Shown here in pieces: positions 1 to 15,000 of a stretch of 64,000 nt of DNA. Both the position numbers and the translations under genes were made by a program. Within the stretch, counting starts at the first letter, position 1, and each line of letters opens with the position of its first letter. Where the stretch lies: contig OX940865.1 of the NCBI GenBank assembly GCA_954871525.1, positions 9,114,001-9,178,000 of the forward strand, read 5' to 3'. The DNA comes from Parietaria judaica. Lineage: Eukaryota > Streptophyta > Magnoliopsida > Rosales > Urticaceae. Below the pieces are notes generated by a model that was not told the DNA's origin, did not search any database, and worked only from the letters and a program-made list of their open reading frames with translations.

Positions 1-21
1 GTTGTGAGATTAGGAATTTAC

Positions 22-3000
22 CCAATCAAGAAGATAAAAATTGTCGCCTTTGGCCTGCAATCTCGTGTTTCTTCGACCGCTGATGATTTCAAGAACGACT
101 ATACCGTAGCTATACACGTCAGCCTTGTCGGTCAAATGCCCATGCATCGCGTACTCTGGCGCCATATATCCACTGCATGATCATGTTCACATATTAGATC
201 TTTTCTATAAATTATTTCTTCATCGCAATGATAATATTTTTGGATCAATAAACATAATTAATTTTTCTTATGTATGTAATATACAAATTGTTCAAAATTA
301 ATCCAAACAAAATGATTTAACTAGACCGAAATATAGTATAGAAGTAGAAACTAGAGGACAATTAATAACACATTCTAGTCCGCAAATCACGTACACATTG
401 TTTTATTCTGTCTAGAATACCGATAAATTCAACATTTAAAAACGGTCTTTATTTGAAGTGTATTACTTTTCATAATTGAGGATGTTGATTTCTTATTATA
501 TTCTTACTTAATAATAACATAATTATTCTGTGACAAGAGATCATGTCAAATTGGTTATAGGTACTCACTATGTTCCGGCAATTCGCGTGCTTATGTGAGT
601 GTTGTCTTCTGCGTCGAGCTTGGCCAAACCGAAATCGGATATCTTAGGGTTGAGATTTTCATCGAGGAGAATATTGGTGGCCTTTATATCTCTGTGAACG
701 ACCTTCAGTCTGGACTCCTCGTGTAGAAACGCCAAACCTCTTGCAATACCGACACAGATCTTGCTCCTCGTTGGCCAATCTAGATTTATTTGACTCTGTT
801 TTGGACCTTGAAATCGGAAAAAAGAAAAATACAGTTTAGACATTCCCTTTAAAAAAACACATGATTTCTTAAGCTGAAAAATGTATTGATCCGAGCAAAA
901 AGCAGACTGCAATCAATGATTTTCTTAAGAGTCAATCACTATACTCATATCAGAAAACAAATATCGAATATATAGTTTTTGAATGTATTTGTTCCTTGAA
1001 GGAAAAATATAATACCGAATAAAGCTTGACCAACGTTATTGTTTTCGAGGTACTCGTACACTAGTAGCAATTGATCTCCCTCAATGCAGCATCCATAGAG
1101 CTTTACAAGATGAGGATGTTGCAGAGCCGAAATCATGCCTATCTCGTTCAGAAACTCTCGATTTCCTTGCTTTGATTTCGACGAAAGCTGCTTCACTGCA
1201 ATTACGGAGCCATCTGAGATTACACCCTGCATTGTCATGAAAATGAATATCTTTTAAAGAGAGATCAAAACGAAATCATCTGAGAAGCGTACGATGGTAA
1301 AACATTTCATGTTTGTACCTTATACACGGAACCGAAACCTCCCTCTCCAATTTTGTTGGCTTCGTCAAAGTTGTTCGTAGCAGCTTTGAGTTCTCTCAAA
1401 GTAAATTTACCAGTTTTCAAGTCCAAACCCTTTAGATCTGCATCAATTTTTTATGCATTAAAACATAATGAAGAAGCATTGATATAATGCATATGATTGA
1501 ACTATTCACAAAACTAGTTTTTTCTTTATTACCTTTTTCCAAAGCACTTTTCTTTCTGGAACAAAATATCCAACAAAGAATGACGACAACAAACGCAACA
1601 ACAAGCACGCCTCCTACAGCGATTCCAACCAAACCACCAACAGATATGCCGCTTCCGGTTGAAGTTGGCGGTGTCAGCTCCAGCGACTTCGGAGTTACAA
1701 AATCTGCCAAAAGACAGAAATTGAGAAGAAAAAAGAAAGTCCAGCAAATATATGAAAAAAGTCAGGCATATCTTATAATGTAATTACCCTTTGTAATTTA
1801 ATATTAAGTAGGATGAAACTTTACTACCGGTTTCTGGAACCAGTTCAAAAAATTGTAATTCGGATATATAGAAAACAGAATACAAACCAGTATCAATTAT
1901 GAGAACTGGGACCCGAACTGGTTTTAAAAAATCATCATTCAATAAAATAGCCGTCCAGGTTTCATTATATAATTTTCGATAAAAGGGTAAAAACTTTATT
2001 TTCACCGGTTCTGTTTTCTTCTAGTGACCGAATAAATACCAGTCGATGCTAATTTTTAATCCGTCTTGGTTACAGAGAACAAACTGGTTTTTCTAAACTT
2101 CAAAATACCAGTTTCCGGTCCCGGTTTCACCCTTACGTACCATTTTAACGTTAACAAAGTAAACATACGTCTCTCTGGAACTAGAAATTATAGCATGCTT
2201 ATTAAGAAGTAAAGCGAGGGATAACGCTTACTGGGATCGATCGAAATAGCCGAAAGAAGAGGGCCATAAACTCCTCTGTCGGGGATAGCAGTGGTGCCTT
2301 TCCCAGCCCAGTAGAGTCTGATTTCCAGAGAGCCATTACTACTCACACTCACATTGAAACTCTTCAATAACTCCTTACTCACCCCACCAGCTTCCTCAGC
2401 AATGTTGAAATCCTTCAGTACTAGCTTTTCCTGCACAGATCACAGATCAATTCATAACTTAAGACCCACAATAACCGGTATCATTTTACAGGTTACCGAC
2501 GATTTACTGTTAAATAACCGCTTACCGACAATAAAATAGAAAACCCGATGAATCCTTAAAAATATTATTGAAGTATTGAGGGTTAACTAAAGTTTTTAAA
2601 CATGCCAAGGATTTTCGATAATTTAAAAAATCAATAGTACCAATAAAACTCTAAATACAACTATGCACTTATATTATTTATATACTAATGACTTAAAGTT
2701 TATAGTATCACTGAATATTATTTTATTAAATTGATATTGAAGTGTAATATGCACTTATACTATGTAAATATTATTATTTTATAAAGAAAATTATTGGTAA
2801 ATATAATTGGTCCATCATTTGGTTTAATTGTACTTAGTTTTGAATTATTTTAAACTTTCTCTGCTAATTTTCTTTATTTGGATTTATATAATGATTCATA
2901 TACTTATTAGTTTCCCACTTAATTAGCTTACCTGGATGTAGACGTCGAATATACGCCTTCCAAGGCTACTGTAAGTATCGTCGTCGGTGAATATTATCTC

Positions 3001-6000
3001 CGCAAAATGGAGTTTCACCGTGTAGCTTCCATCCCCAAGACAACGTGCATAGTAAGTAAGCGAAATGGGCGAGAGACGTGCGCTGGTGTAGAGCTCGGAG
3101 TTGCGCGTGGGCACACTCGACATGTTCGTGGCAATGTAGGAATCTGCTTTGCTGCTGTCGTCTGTGAAGAAGCCGGTAGTACTGATTCCCCAATGTGTCT
3201 GGCTGTAAAACGAAGCCGAAGAAGCAGCGGAGGTGTCCTCTTCGTATTTGGTGCCATTGATGATTGCTTCTCTCCCACCGCAGTTTATATGAAGAGAGTA
3301 CCGAGCTGAGAGAAAGCATATAATTATATAAGCGAAGGTACTTTGATTTTTTCCCAAAACTTATCATTATTTAATGTTTTATATATCATCCGGCTTGATC
3401 TCGGTTTCCCAAAGACAATTAAAACCTCTGTAAATAAATATTATCGGGACAAGAGAATTTTATTAGATTATTGAGGTTATTTAGTGATGGTAGTTAAAAT
3501 CGAGACAGCATGAAGGTAATATTTAATCTTGTATTAATTTGATGAGGTTCTACCTTAGCCAAATATATACTCACAGAAACATACTAATTAGTTTATTGAT
3601 TTCTTAAAATGAAAACACGCGTAAAGTCGTTTAATTGCCGAGACATTATGTCGTCTTATATGTCCTACTAAACTTATTAGTTTTTTTTTTTTTTTTGGCA
3701 TTAGGCTTTAACATTGTACCTTAGTCCTGCACTTGCAAACAGAGATAGAGAATATTTATGACATTAGTTAGAGAATCAAAAAACACATGTGCTGTCAAAA
3801 AAAATTATTGATTGAGGGCCAGATTTTCAAAGGGAATTTTGGACAATTATTCACCAGTTATCATATATTCTTAAACTAATCCTCCAAGTTTCATAATTTT
3901 TGAAAATAACTTTTTTGAAAAAAAAAAATGTCTTGAATTTTGGACAAATGTTGTCCTGAAAATGGTCATTTTCAGAATTACAAACTCGTGACTTATTTAA
4001 GGATAAGTGGTGTTTAGTATATCATTGAGTGAATTTTCCCATTTTCTAATCATAGACTTACTTTGAGAGCATGAAGAGCTTCCCAAACATGAATCCATGC
4101 CGCTGACATTATTATATATATACACGCAATAATACGTCAGATATAAAATCACGATCGAGCAAATTAATTATAGTTGTAATTTCTAAGCAATTTGTTTCAA
4201 AAGAGATTGAAAATAAAAATTTATAGCACTTGCAAGATGGTCATTTGGATATTAATTCATTCATCAAAAGCTACAATATAGTTTAGCTTGATAAAATATT
4301 TGAAGAACTTACAAATATTTGTCGGCACTAGAATAGCTCGAAAACAAGTTCCTGAAGAAAAAATGATTTATTGTAAATCGAAACTTGTTTTGGTGGTAAG
4401 AAACTCATCAAACTTTAACGAAAAAGCGAAATATTTTCTCACACATTCCGGTGTAAGCATTCATTCGCCTCCGAGCTTTCGATGGTGAGATTATTGTAAG
4501 ATAGGTCACTGTCGATAGAAGAAATTTAAACATTTTAGTTTTGATTTACCATGATAGTGTTCTTATGATGACTTTAAATCTATATCCAAAATACTATCAA
4601 ATTATATCTAAAAATTGATGTTCTGTCTCTTGGTCGAGTGTTATTTTTCGTGGCTTTAGGGTGTTCGAATACAAACAGCTTTCTAAACTCGGAAATAATA
4701 ATACGTTCTTTTCAGTAAGACTTATTGAGGATCACAAAACCTTTATCATAAAAATTATGGTATTTTGAAAAAGGAAAGAAAACAAAAAAACTTACGTGCT
4801 CTTTCCTCTGAAAAACGAACCGGGCAAACGTCCAGATAGCATATTTCCAGTCAAGAATCTAAACAAAACCAATAATATAAACTTGGCAGTACAAGAATTA
4901 CAAAAATCGGAGTGAAGATTTGTGTCAAGTTATAATAAACAATATGATATTTAGAATTTGAAAATTATAGCATGCTTCGAAATCGCTCACATGTGATCGA
5001 TATGTTTCGATAAACTCGCAAAGCTGCTGGGAATTTCTCCACTTAACTTGTTGAAGCTTAAATCTCTGATGAAGTAATATGTGTTGGAATAATTTTATTC
5101 ACAAGAAAATAAAAATCTAGAAGAATCATTTGATGGGAAACATATTAATTTCACATACATATCTTTCAAGTTGGGCATGTTGTTGAGGTAATCCGCTATG
5201 CTCCCATTAATGTTGCAATTCCTCAAAAACCTTTAGAAATAAAATTACAAAAGTAAGAAAATATATTTTCCTTAATCTCTAAAAATGAATATATATATAT
5301 ATATAGTATGGAGTTAATAACTTACAAGGTCTTCATCTTTGTCATGTTGTTAAGAGGTGGAAATTCCCTTTCTGGCCCGCTCAAGTCAGTGATTCTCCTA
5401 CATGCATAGTTAAGAAATTAAAACATGATTTGTATACTCTAAAATGATAGGCTTGATTAAATGTACATAAGGTCAAGTAGGAATACTGAGTTTTAGCTTA
5501 CTAACAAGTCAGCTAATTTCTCCAAACTCGCAATGGCAGATGGAATCGGGCCTCTCAAACCGCTCGCTTGAATGACCCTGCCTTTGCCGGTATTTAATAA
5601 ACTAATATAAATATGCCTCTAATTCTTCGGAATCGTATCACGAGACAATTGAGTTCTGACATAAAATAAAAAATAAAACGTGGAGCCAAAATCAATTATT
5701 TCTCACAGTTTTGTAAGATTTTTCCAGTTCTCTATAAAATTTGGTATCACCCCTGTAAAGCGGTTGTCCCCGATTCGACTGCCATAAACACGAAAAGGGT
5801 TGGTTCAATGGAAAAGTTCACAAGTATTTAGTTAAAGAAGTGGAAAATAGGCTTACAGATCCTCCAATGTCGTCAGATTTGCAAATGTCGTAGGCAATTC
5901 GCCAGAAAAATTATTCGATGTAACAAATCTACAAAAAAATAAAATAAAAATGTATATTGATTTTTCTTATTATGTCATATTTAACGATTGATCAATCAAA

Positions 6001-9000
6001 TCATAATTAATAAATCCTCACATCCTTTTTATGTTGGGAAGATTGCCAAGCGCCGGCGGTAGCTCTCCGGAGAGTTGGTTAATCTCGAGGACCCTAAATG
6101 CACAATAATTTACATTTTTCAAAGTATAGAGGGAAAGAAAATAATCTCAAAAATAAATGCACAAAAGTTGCTAAATAATAAGATCTAGTTATCGGTAATT
6201 AGAAAATAGTTAATGAATTAATTATCGGAACTTACAAACTTTCCAGAGTGGTGATGCTTCCGAGCTCCTTCGGGATGGAGCCACTCAACCGGTTTCCTAA
6301 AAGAGATCTGTGTGCAAAATCTAATTAATTTTGATAGCTTTATATCTTCAGCAATAATATCATACAAAAAGAAATTTACATATTACTTGGTAAACTTATT
6401 CACAATATTTACCAAACATGTTTTAAGTGAAACACAATATTGAAGATAGAGAAAGAGAATTACATGCTGACAAGTTTCGAAGAGCCCCATTTCGTAGGGA
6501 TAGTACCGTTAAGGTAGTTGCGAGTAACGTCTCTGAATGACACATCAAAACACGGATAGATGAGCGAATATAATTATACAATCTTCTGAAAACATATGAG
6601 CGAACATAGCTCAGTGGTCGATTATTTGAACTTTGAATTTTAAAAATACAGCTCCACAACATAAATAAACTTGAAAAACACCTTATTATTAAAAAAAATA
6701 TTTATTTATATACATATACATAATTCACAAGTCTTTAAGATCATATTTTACATTTTTCATTGCATTATTGTGAATAATATTTCTCAACTTACAGTTCCTG
6801 GAGATGTGGAAGTCCTGAAATATCAGGGAGTGTGCCTGTAAGACTCTGAGACTTGAGAATTCTGCATTAATGATATCCATCATATTATTGCCCTTTTTTG
6901 TTACTATTTATTTGAATATTATACAAATAAGTAAAGAAATGAGCCCTGAATTTGGAGAGGCCCTAGGGGAGATATTTTTTGAGGCTCTTCGTAGAAAAAA
7001 TAATATATATATTATATTATTTCTAAAATGTGATAAAACAAATAATACATAAAAAAAATAATCATTCCTGATTATATTCTTTTCATAAAAACAGGTAATG
7101 AAAGTTTGAAAACTATAAAATAGAGGTAGCATCATGTTATCCATGAAATAATTGTTAAGTTAGATACATTTATTAGACGATCTTTGCACAATTTTATATT
7201 TAGTCAGAAAATATATATTATTATTATTATTTTTCGGTCGATTTGACAATAAAAATTACAATTTATGATATTTTAAGGGGGTAAGATGGTCAATTGAGTA
7301 GGGACGTGGTTTCGGACTTTCTGTAGAGAGGTTTTATTCTTCAAGAGCACACCAATTAAGCCGGAAAAAAAATATCCAGTATGAGCCCAAGGGCCGGCTC
7401 TGTGTCCAAGTAAAATGGAACCGTGTCGTATGTTGAAAAGCGATTCTTAACAAACGACACACCAAAGGAAAGAAGATATATTTTGTTACTGAATAATAGA
7501 TAGTGAGGGTAACATATAATAAGATTTACTATAATCCGGTTTTCATTTTTCTCGAGAATATATCTCGTACGAGAGAAGCGCATAAGTTTCCATTGAAAAT
7601 GATCTTTATCATTGCTTTTGCCAGTTCATGAGATTACTAAAGGACAACACGGAAACGACATATTTAATTTGGGACCAAGAATTCAGATCCTACTTTCAAT
7701 AAGATATACAACGTTAAGTGTTAATTTGGCTTTTCTTTACTGCAATAAATCCCTCGGACCTAGCTAATTTCTTAGGTAATTCAAACAGGAATAGAACGCA
7801 ACATAAATAATCTTATTAAGAAAAGTTAATGATGGCGAATATACATAAAGTTTGGTCAAAGAACCTTTGTGTACCCAAAGTTTAAAAGTAGTGGTAAAAA
7901 TACCCAAAATCGTGTTTGGGGAGTTGACCACTCCATTCTCGTAACGCCGTTAATTTACCCGTTAAATCTTGCTATGCGGACAAATCTGTGTTTGTTAAGT
8001 GTAGTCATTAGGGGTTCAATTAGTTGTATTAAAATAGTACTAATTAGGGTTTAATTCGTTATTATATCGTAAACAAGGCTGATGTGGGCTCGTCCACATG
8101 GCAAAATTTGTTATGTCAACAACTCACGAGGCTGAGTTAACGGGTAAGTTAACAGCGTTACAAGAATAGAGTAGCCAACTTCTCAAATGCGACTTTGAAT
8201 ATTTTTACCACAACTTTTAAACTTTAGATACACGAGAGATTTGACCAAACTTTAGATATTTTCTCTGTCATTAATCCTTAAAAAAATTCTTTCTCAGCTG
8301 AAGTACAAGACAATAACAGTTTGCATATCTCCGCAAACACACGCATTTTAATGTGAAAACTGAAAAGACCTCCAAGATAAGGAGTTAAAGAAATTACAAG
8401 ACATGTAGGCCGCTTATATCCACTATAATATCGGAATAAACTAAGCATCCATCGTCATCAAGATCGAATACTAATCTCGGACGACAACAATAAGTAAGAG
8501 AATATTTTATAAGAAACTCCCTCTCACAAAATAACACTGATCTTCACTGACAAGCCGACTTAAAAGATATCAAAATCACATCTCATCCGATCGAAACGCA
8601 CCTCTATGTGTCGGGAACGATCTATCAAATTTTTGTGACAAAACAACGAGTCTGCAATTTCGATATTCCTTAAGGCATAGCAGTTTGAGAACAATTTGAG
8701 AACCACAAATTTTTGTTTCGCTCTTTTTATTCGTTCTCTAGTTTTATCACTTCATCTTACTCTGTTCATTTAATAAGTGGAATAATTGGGACCAGTCTTT
8801 ACAATTTCCAATATTAATCGTCGAAATTTTTGTTTACCGTGGCCTAGCTGCCGGTAACTTATCTATGCTAAGTACTATTAACCATTATCGTTTTATACTT
8901 TTTTATCGATTATCGGTAAAATTATATTCGCCATCAGTGCAAGAAAATACAAAAATGAGGTACTTAATTTCAAGCAATTCTGAAAAAAAAAATATAATTT

Positions 9001-12000
9001 TTAAAAAACTGCAGCAAAAGTACTAAAAGTTTGGATTTTGTGGATTTTGATGAAGCTTTCTCATTATTTTGAATGTCATGTCTTTCAAATATTGTATTGT
9101 ATGTAATTAGATCTGTGTTTTTGAGGTAATTTATTTGCAGATTACATGATTTCCCCCCTTTTTTGTGGCAAAAGTACCAAAACTTCAAGTTTTGTCATTT
9201 TTAAGTAATTTATTCATCTTGCTGTTTATTTCAATTAAATAATTTTGCAATAATAATCTTTTTTTTTTTATTTGCAAATTTGAGCCTAATCCAAATTTTG
9301 GCCAAACTTCATTATTTGTGACTTTGTATTGGGGGTTGGGAAGCATCTCCTAGATTTTCATTTTTTTATGACTAGTTTTAAATATGTATTATGATGATTA
9401 TGTTTGTGTTTGAGATACATGAGAATTGAGACTTTATTGATATATGTAGGTTTATGATTTTATTTACATAAATAAGTTCGTGTGTGATATTATTTATTGA
9501 GTACTCAATATTAGTCATTGCTCATTATAATATGATTTTATGTTTGATATTTTAACACACTATATAAAATTAAGTATATATATCTTAAAAATTGACTATA
9601 TAAATATATTTTATATTTTTTTCATCAATAATCATGTATAATCATCGATAAGTATCTATAACAATAATCTACAGTTTAATCTATTACCTATCGATGAATC
9701 TGTAACCAAACGATAAATCCGTCAATAACAACAACCAATTTATCGTTAAAAAGGTATTATGAACCTTGATTGGGATGCTCAAGTCTTGGCCAATGGGTGG
9801 ATTATGCATTATCCGTCCGATAACTATGGGGAAATGTCGTGCTCAAAGCTGACCCGTAGAGGTTATATAGTAAATAACAATTAAAAAAAAAAGATAGAAA
9901 AGGAAGGGCCTACGGTAGGCCCTCTGTGAGTCTCGTCGCGGTGGCATGGCCGCGGCCAAAGACTAATATCAACCTTAAATTTTGAGAAAATATTTATTAA
10001 TTAAGTTTAAAAAATAATAATGAAAAAAATATTTATAAATATTTACAAGTTAATATTTGAATAGGAATCATAATCTCAACATGTCGGTAGAAAAACAGGC
10101 TGTTAGATTCTGCAGCTAATCCGAGTCAACTTGCTACGTTACATCGTCTCGCAGAGTCAATTTTATAGAGCTAAAGCCGCCATGAGCTTAATTACTAGAT
10201 TTTATTTTTTTGTATAATATTCATTTGCAAGTTGGTCCGACAAGATACTACCTTTTTTTTATTTATTTTAACTTGATTATAATGTTTTCCAATTTTCCTA
10301 TCACTTTCTTGGACCAATTTGTGGACCACACTTTTATTGAATTTCTGGGACCAACTATTTCATACAAGGACCGTGATATGATATTATATGAAACTATAAA
10401 TATTTAACTTCTGGAATTAGAAACGGTGTAAAGGAGTATAAGTAACTTTCATGGGAATATCTTTTTTATCTTTTAGTGATAAATTAAATTAATTAATAAA
10501 TTCCACAAGATTAATCTCAAGTAATTTGAGGTCTGAAGACTCGGAACAAAGAATTGTTTAACTAATTTTATAAAGTTTCAGTAGAAATTGGTATTTTGCT
10601 AATTATTCTTAAATACAAAAGAAATATTTGAAATAAACACACAAAAAAAAATGAAGTGGTATATAAATTCATAGTCAACATGCTATCAATTAATATTAAA
10701 TATCAGACAAGAAATAATGAAGGAATAATAAACACACACATTATATTTATTTGGATATCAATAACGCGTTGAAGAACTATTTTTGGATAGGAAAACGACA
10801 AGTCATATGGACCTACGTAAACCTCAACTTCATTCTCATCCATAAATGATTATCAAATTAAACCCTGCCATATATTATACTATTCGGCTTTATGGCCTCA
10901 TCTTGATTAAAACTAATCGTCCATAATCTATACATTTAAATTCACCAACGAAAGCATGATCCTCTCTAATTATTTTTCGCTTTTATGCTCTACTTTGTCG
11001 ATAAATTCTGTACATGTGTAACAAGAGAATGATATAATTGACTAAAATTTGATTTTGATTTTTTAATTTTTATTAGCCACGTGTGAAAACTTGTCCTTTA
11101 AGATTGCTTATTAGATTGTGGTCTAAATCAGATTAAACGTGTCAAATTTTAAAATTCATATCTATCGTCCAGATTTTCAGTTGAGCTGAGAGAATCTATT
11201 GTTAGAGTATATTCTGTATAGCTGTAGTTTAGGCTTTATGTTTAGCTGTTGTTGTTAACAGCTGTAGTTGTCTGGGTATAAATACCAGATTGTAACTGTA
11301 TGATCATTAAGCAAATACAAACAGAATTCTTTCTCCAAATCTGTTTGGCTAGCTCTCTCTCTTTCTCTTCTATTGTTCATCATGGTATCAGAGCAACGAT
11401 CTGCATCTGAAGAAGCTTCCATGGCGGATTCAAGAAGCAACAATGGCGGATCAGTGAATCTCGTCTCCTTCAGCCACTCGCTGTCGATCAAGTTGCATGA
11501 AACGAACTTTCTCGTCTGGAAACAGCAAATTCTTTCAGCTGTTCTTGGATATGGCCTTGAGGAGTATCTTTTCAACAAGGATCTTGCACCTTCAAGATTT
11601 GAAGAATCTGGTTCTCCAAACAGAGCCTTCAATCTCTTTTGTAAGCAAGATCATATCCTCATGCTATGGATCTTGACCTCAATCTCAGATCTGCTTCTTC
11701 CTCACCTGGTTGGATGCGATTCAAGCTACGGTTTGTGGAATCGATTGAATGAATACTTTACCTCGCAAACAAGATCCAGAGCTCGTCAGCTGAAGCTCGA
11801 ATTACAGAGCATCAAGAAAGAAGGACTTTCTTTGCTCGAATATCTCGCAAAGATCAAGTCGATCGTGGATTCTTTGAATTCTGTTGGAACTTTCTTGACG
11901 ACTGAAGATCACATTGATGCAATTCTCAATGGATTGCCACCGGAGTATGAATCCTTCGTCACGTCATTCGAGTTCAGCACGGCGCAATATTCGGTCGCGG

Positions 12001-15000
12001 CAATCGAATCAATGCTTTTGTCACGAGAAGCTCGCCGTGAAAAGACGTCCATAGGATCGGAGTTCAACATTTCTGCAAATTACACGGCGAACCAGAACCT
12101 CATGCAAAGAGGTAACCCTCCTCATCATTTCTCTCGTGTTCATTCCTCGGCGAATAATCCTCGGTTTGGAACGAGTTCTGGAATGCGTGGACGAGGCAAT
12201 TTCCGTGGGTATGGCAGAGGTGGACGAGGAAAGCCTGCGTGGATGGAAAATCGACCTCAATGCCAACTTTGTGGAAAGTTAGAGCACATTGTTGCTGAGT
12301 GTTACTATCGGTTTGATCAGTCATTCCAAATCCCGGCGAATCTGGTTGGGCGTGGCAAGCTGCAGTTCTCATCTCAACTGCAGTCATCTCCTCAGATTCA
12401 TGCTGCCTTCTCCACTCCCGAGGTCAGTGATGACTACGACTGGTATGCAGACTCGGGAGCGACTCATCATGTCACTCCAGATCCTCAAAACGTCCAACAT
12501 AGCCACGAATTTGGAGGAACAAGCCAAGTTCAAGTCGGTAATGGAGCAGGTTTGTCTATTTCTCGAATTGGCTATTCAAAAATGAAATCCTCTCTTTCAC
12601 ACAAAACTTTCCACCTTCACAAACTTCTTCTTGTCCCCGAAATCAGTAAAAATTTACTCTCTGTGCGTCAATTCTGCAAAGATAATGGGGTATTCTTTGA
12701 GTTTCATGATGACTTTTGCCTTGTGAAAAACAGCAAAACACGTGAAGTTGTCATAAGAGGGACGCTCAAAGATGATCTCTATTGCTTTGACTCATCAAGT
12801 GTCAAACTCCCGTCAAAGTTCAAGCTCTCCAGTCACCACTCTTTGTCTACAAATTTCTTTCCCGTGTCTGTCAATTCCATTTCTGCTTGTAATGTCTTCG
12901 ATGTATGGCATAACAGACTAGCTCATCCTTCAACTGCAGTTGTTCGTGATGTATTAGTCAAATGTAATGTGCCTTATTCCAATAAACAAGCAGCTTCTTT
13001 TTGTGATTCTTGTTGTCATGGAAAAATACATCGACTGCCCTTTGCCAAGTCTAACTCTGTCTATACTAAACCGCTTGAACTTGTTCACTCAGACTTATGG
13101 GGCCCTTCCCCTATCTTGTCTAATAGCGGATACAAGTATTATGTGACCTTTGTAGATGCCTTCTCACGTTTAACTTGGATTTTTCTGCTCAAACTCAAAA
13201 GTGATGTTCACACTGTGTTTGAGCAATTCAAAACTCAGGTTGAGAAGCAGCTGCAGTCCTCTATTATTACTCTCCAATCCGACTGGGGAGGTGAGTATGA
13301 GGCTCTAAAAGGATTTCTTGCCAAGAATGGGATTTTACACAAGGTGTCGTGTCCCCACACTCAACAACAAAATGGCGTGGCCGAGAGGAAGCACCGTACA
13401 ATCATTGAGCATGGCTTGACTCTGCTTCACAAAGCTTCTTTGCCTATGAAATTCTGGGATGAGGCCTTCAGAACCTCTGTGTTTGTCTCAAATAGGTTGC
13501 CAACAGCTGCTCTTCACAGAAAGTCACCCATTGAGGTCTTATTCAATAGGCAACCAGATTACAGCTTTCTCAGAGTCTTTGGTTGTGCGTGCTATCCAAA
13601 TCTCAGACCGTATAACAAGAATAAGCTGCAGTACAGGAGCACGAGATGTACATTCCTAGGTTATTCTATTAATCACAAGGGCTACAAGTGCATGAGCTCA
13701 ACTGGGAGAATCTACATAAGCAGGGATGTTATTTTCGATGAGGTATCATTCCCCTTTTCCACCATAAACACTAGTCCTACAAGTGTTCCTAGTACTGGTG
13801 TTCTACCATCAGCTATACCTCCTATCGTAACCAAAGAGTCCTTCAGCCCGACGTTTGAAGCTATAGTTCATGAGCGTGAAGTTGTAAATGGAACTGCAGC
13901 TTCCGAGCAGTCACATGAGCTGTCCCTCGACAGCTCTCTCTCCTCCAACTCCAACTCAACTCCAGCTCAGTCTCCAACTACAACTCCAACTCCAGCTCCA
14001 GCTCCAGCTCAATCTCCAACTTCAACTCCAACTCCAACTCCAACTCCAGATCCAGCTCCAGGTACTCCGAACCCTCTTAACACTCATCACATGGTCACGA
14101 GGAGTAAAAATGGCATCCAAATGCCTCGTGTATTTGTTTCCTCTGCCCTTGAGCCTTCCAATGTTCGCGAAGCGCTCACTCATCAGCCTTGGAGACTTGC
14201 CATGCAAGCTGAGATGACCGCTTTGTCCAAGAACTGCACTTGGACTCTCATGTCTCTTCCTCCAAACAGGCGTGCTATTGGGTGTAAATGGGTCTTTAAG
14301 GTCAAAGAAAATCCTGATGGATCTATCCAGAAGTACAAGGCTCGCCTTTTGGCTCAAGGCTTTCATCAACAGCCCGGTTTTGACTTCAATGAGACGTTTA
14401 GTCCTGTGGTCAAACCGGCCACCATTCGTGTTGTCCTTACGCTTGCCCTTTCTCAAAATTGGCCAGTGCGACAGCTTGACGTGAACAATGCCTTTCTAAA
14501 TGGCATTCTTGAAGAAGAAGTTTTCATGCGACAACCTCCTGGCTTTGAATCTTCGGACAATCCACAGCTTGTTTGCAAGCTGCATAAAGCCTTATATGGG
14601 CTCAAGCAAGCTCCTAGAGCCTGGTTTGATCGCCTAAATCAAGCCCTTCTCTCTCTTGGATTTATGCATGCCAAGTCTGATCATTCTCTTTTTATCCATC
14701 ACGGTAATGATCATGTCACCTACATTCTTGTATATGTAGATGATATCTTGATTACTGGGAACAATGCCTTGGCCATTGACCGTCTTATCTCCAAGCTCAA
14801 TGATGCATTCTCTCTCAAGGACATGGGATTGTTGAGTTACTTCCTTGGCATTCAAGTCACACGCACTGCAGATGGATTTCATCTCAACCAGGCCAAGTAT
14901 GTCCGTGATCTTATGCTTAAGGCCAAGATGATCAACTGCAGCTCAGCGCCAACGCCCATGCTGTCCAGTCTTAAGCTGCGTGCTTCTGATGGCGATCCCC

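Noticed and set aside
1790..2150. hAT-like MITE in gene A intron 18
   Set aside because: ACCGG motifs and a TAAGGGTGAAAC-like end are present, but the left end and TSD do not match well enough to give borders.
3007..3309. 100-codon plus-strand ORF
   Set aside because: Antisense shadow of the gene A malectin exon.
9905..9923. AGGGCCTACGGTAGGCCCT perfect short inverted repeat
   Set aside because: Nine-base arms with a one-base loop; no flanking duplication or nearby gene to give it meaning.
13888..14217. Leu-Gln-repeat ORF
   Set aside because: Out-of-frame shadow of the Pro/Thr linker in the copia polyprotein.
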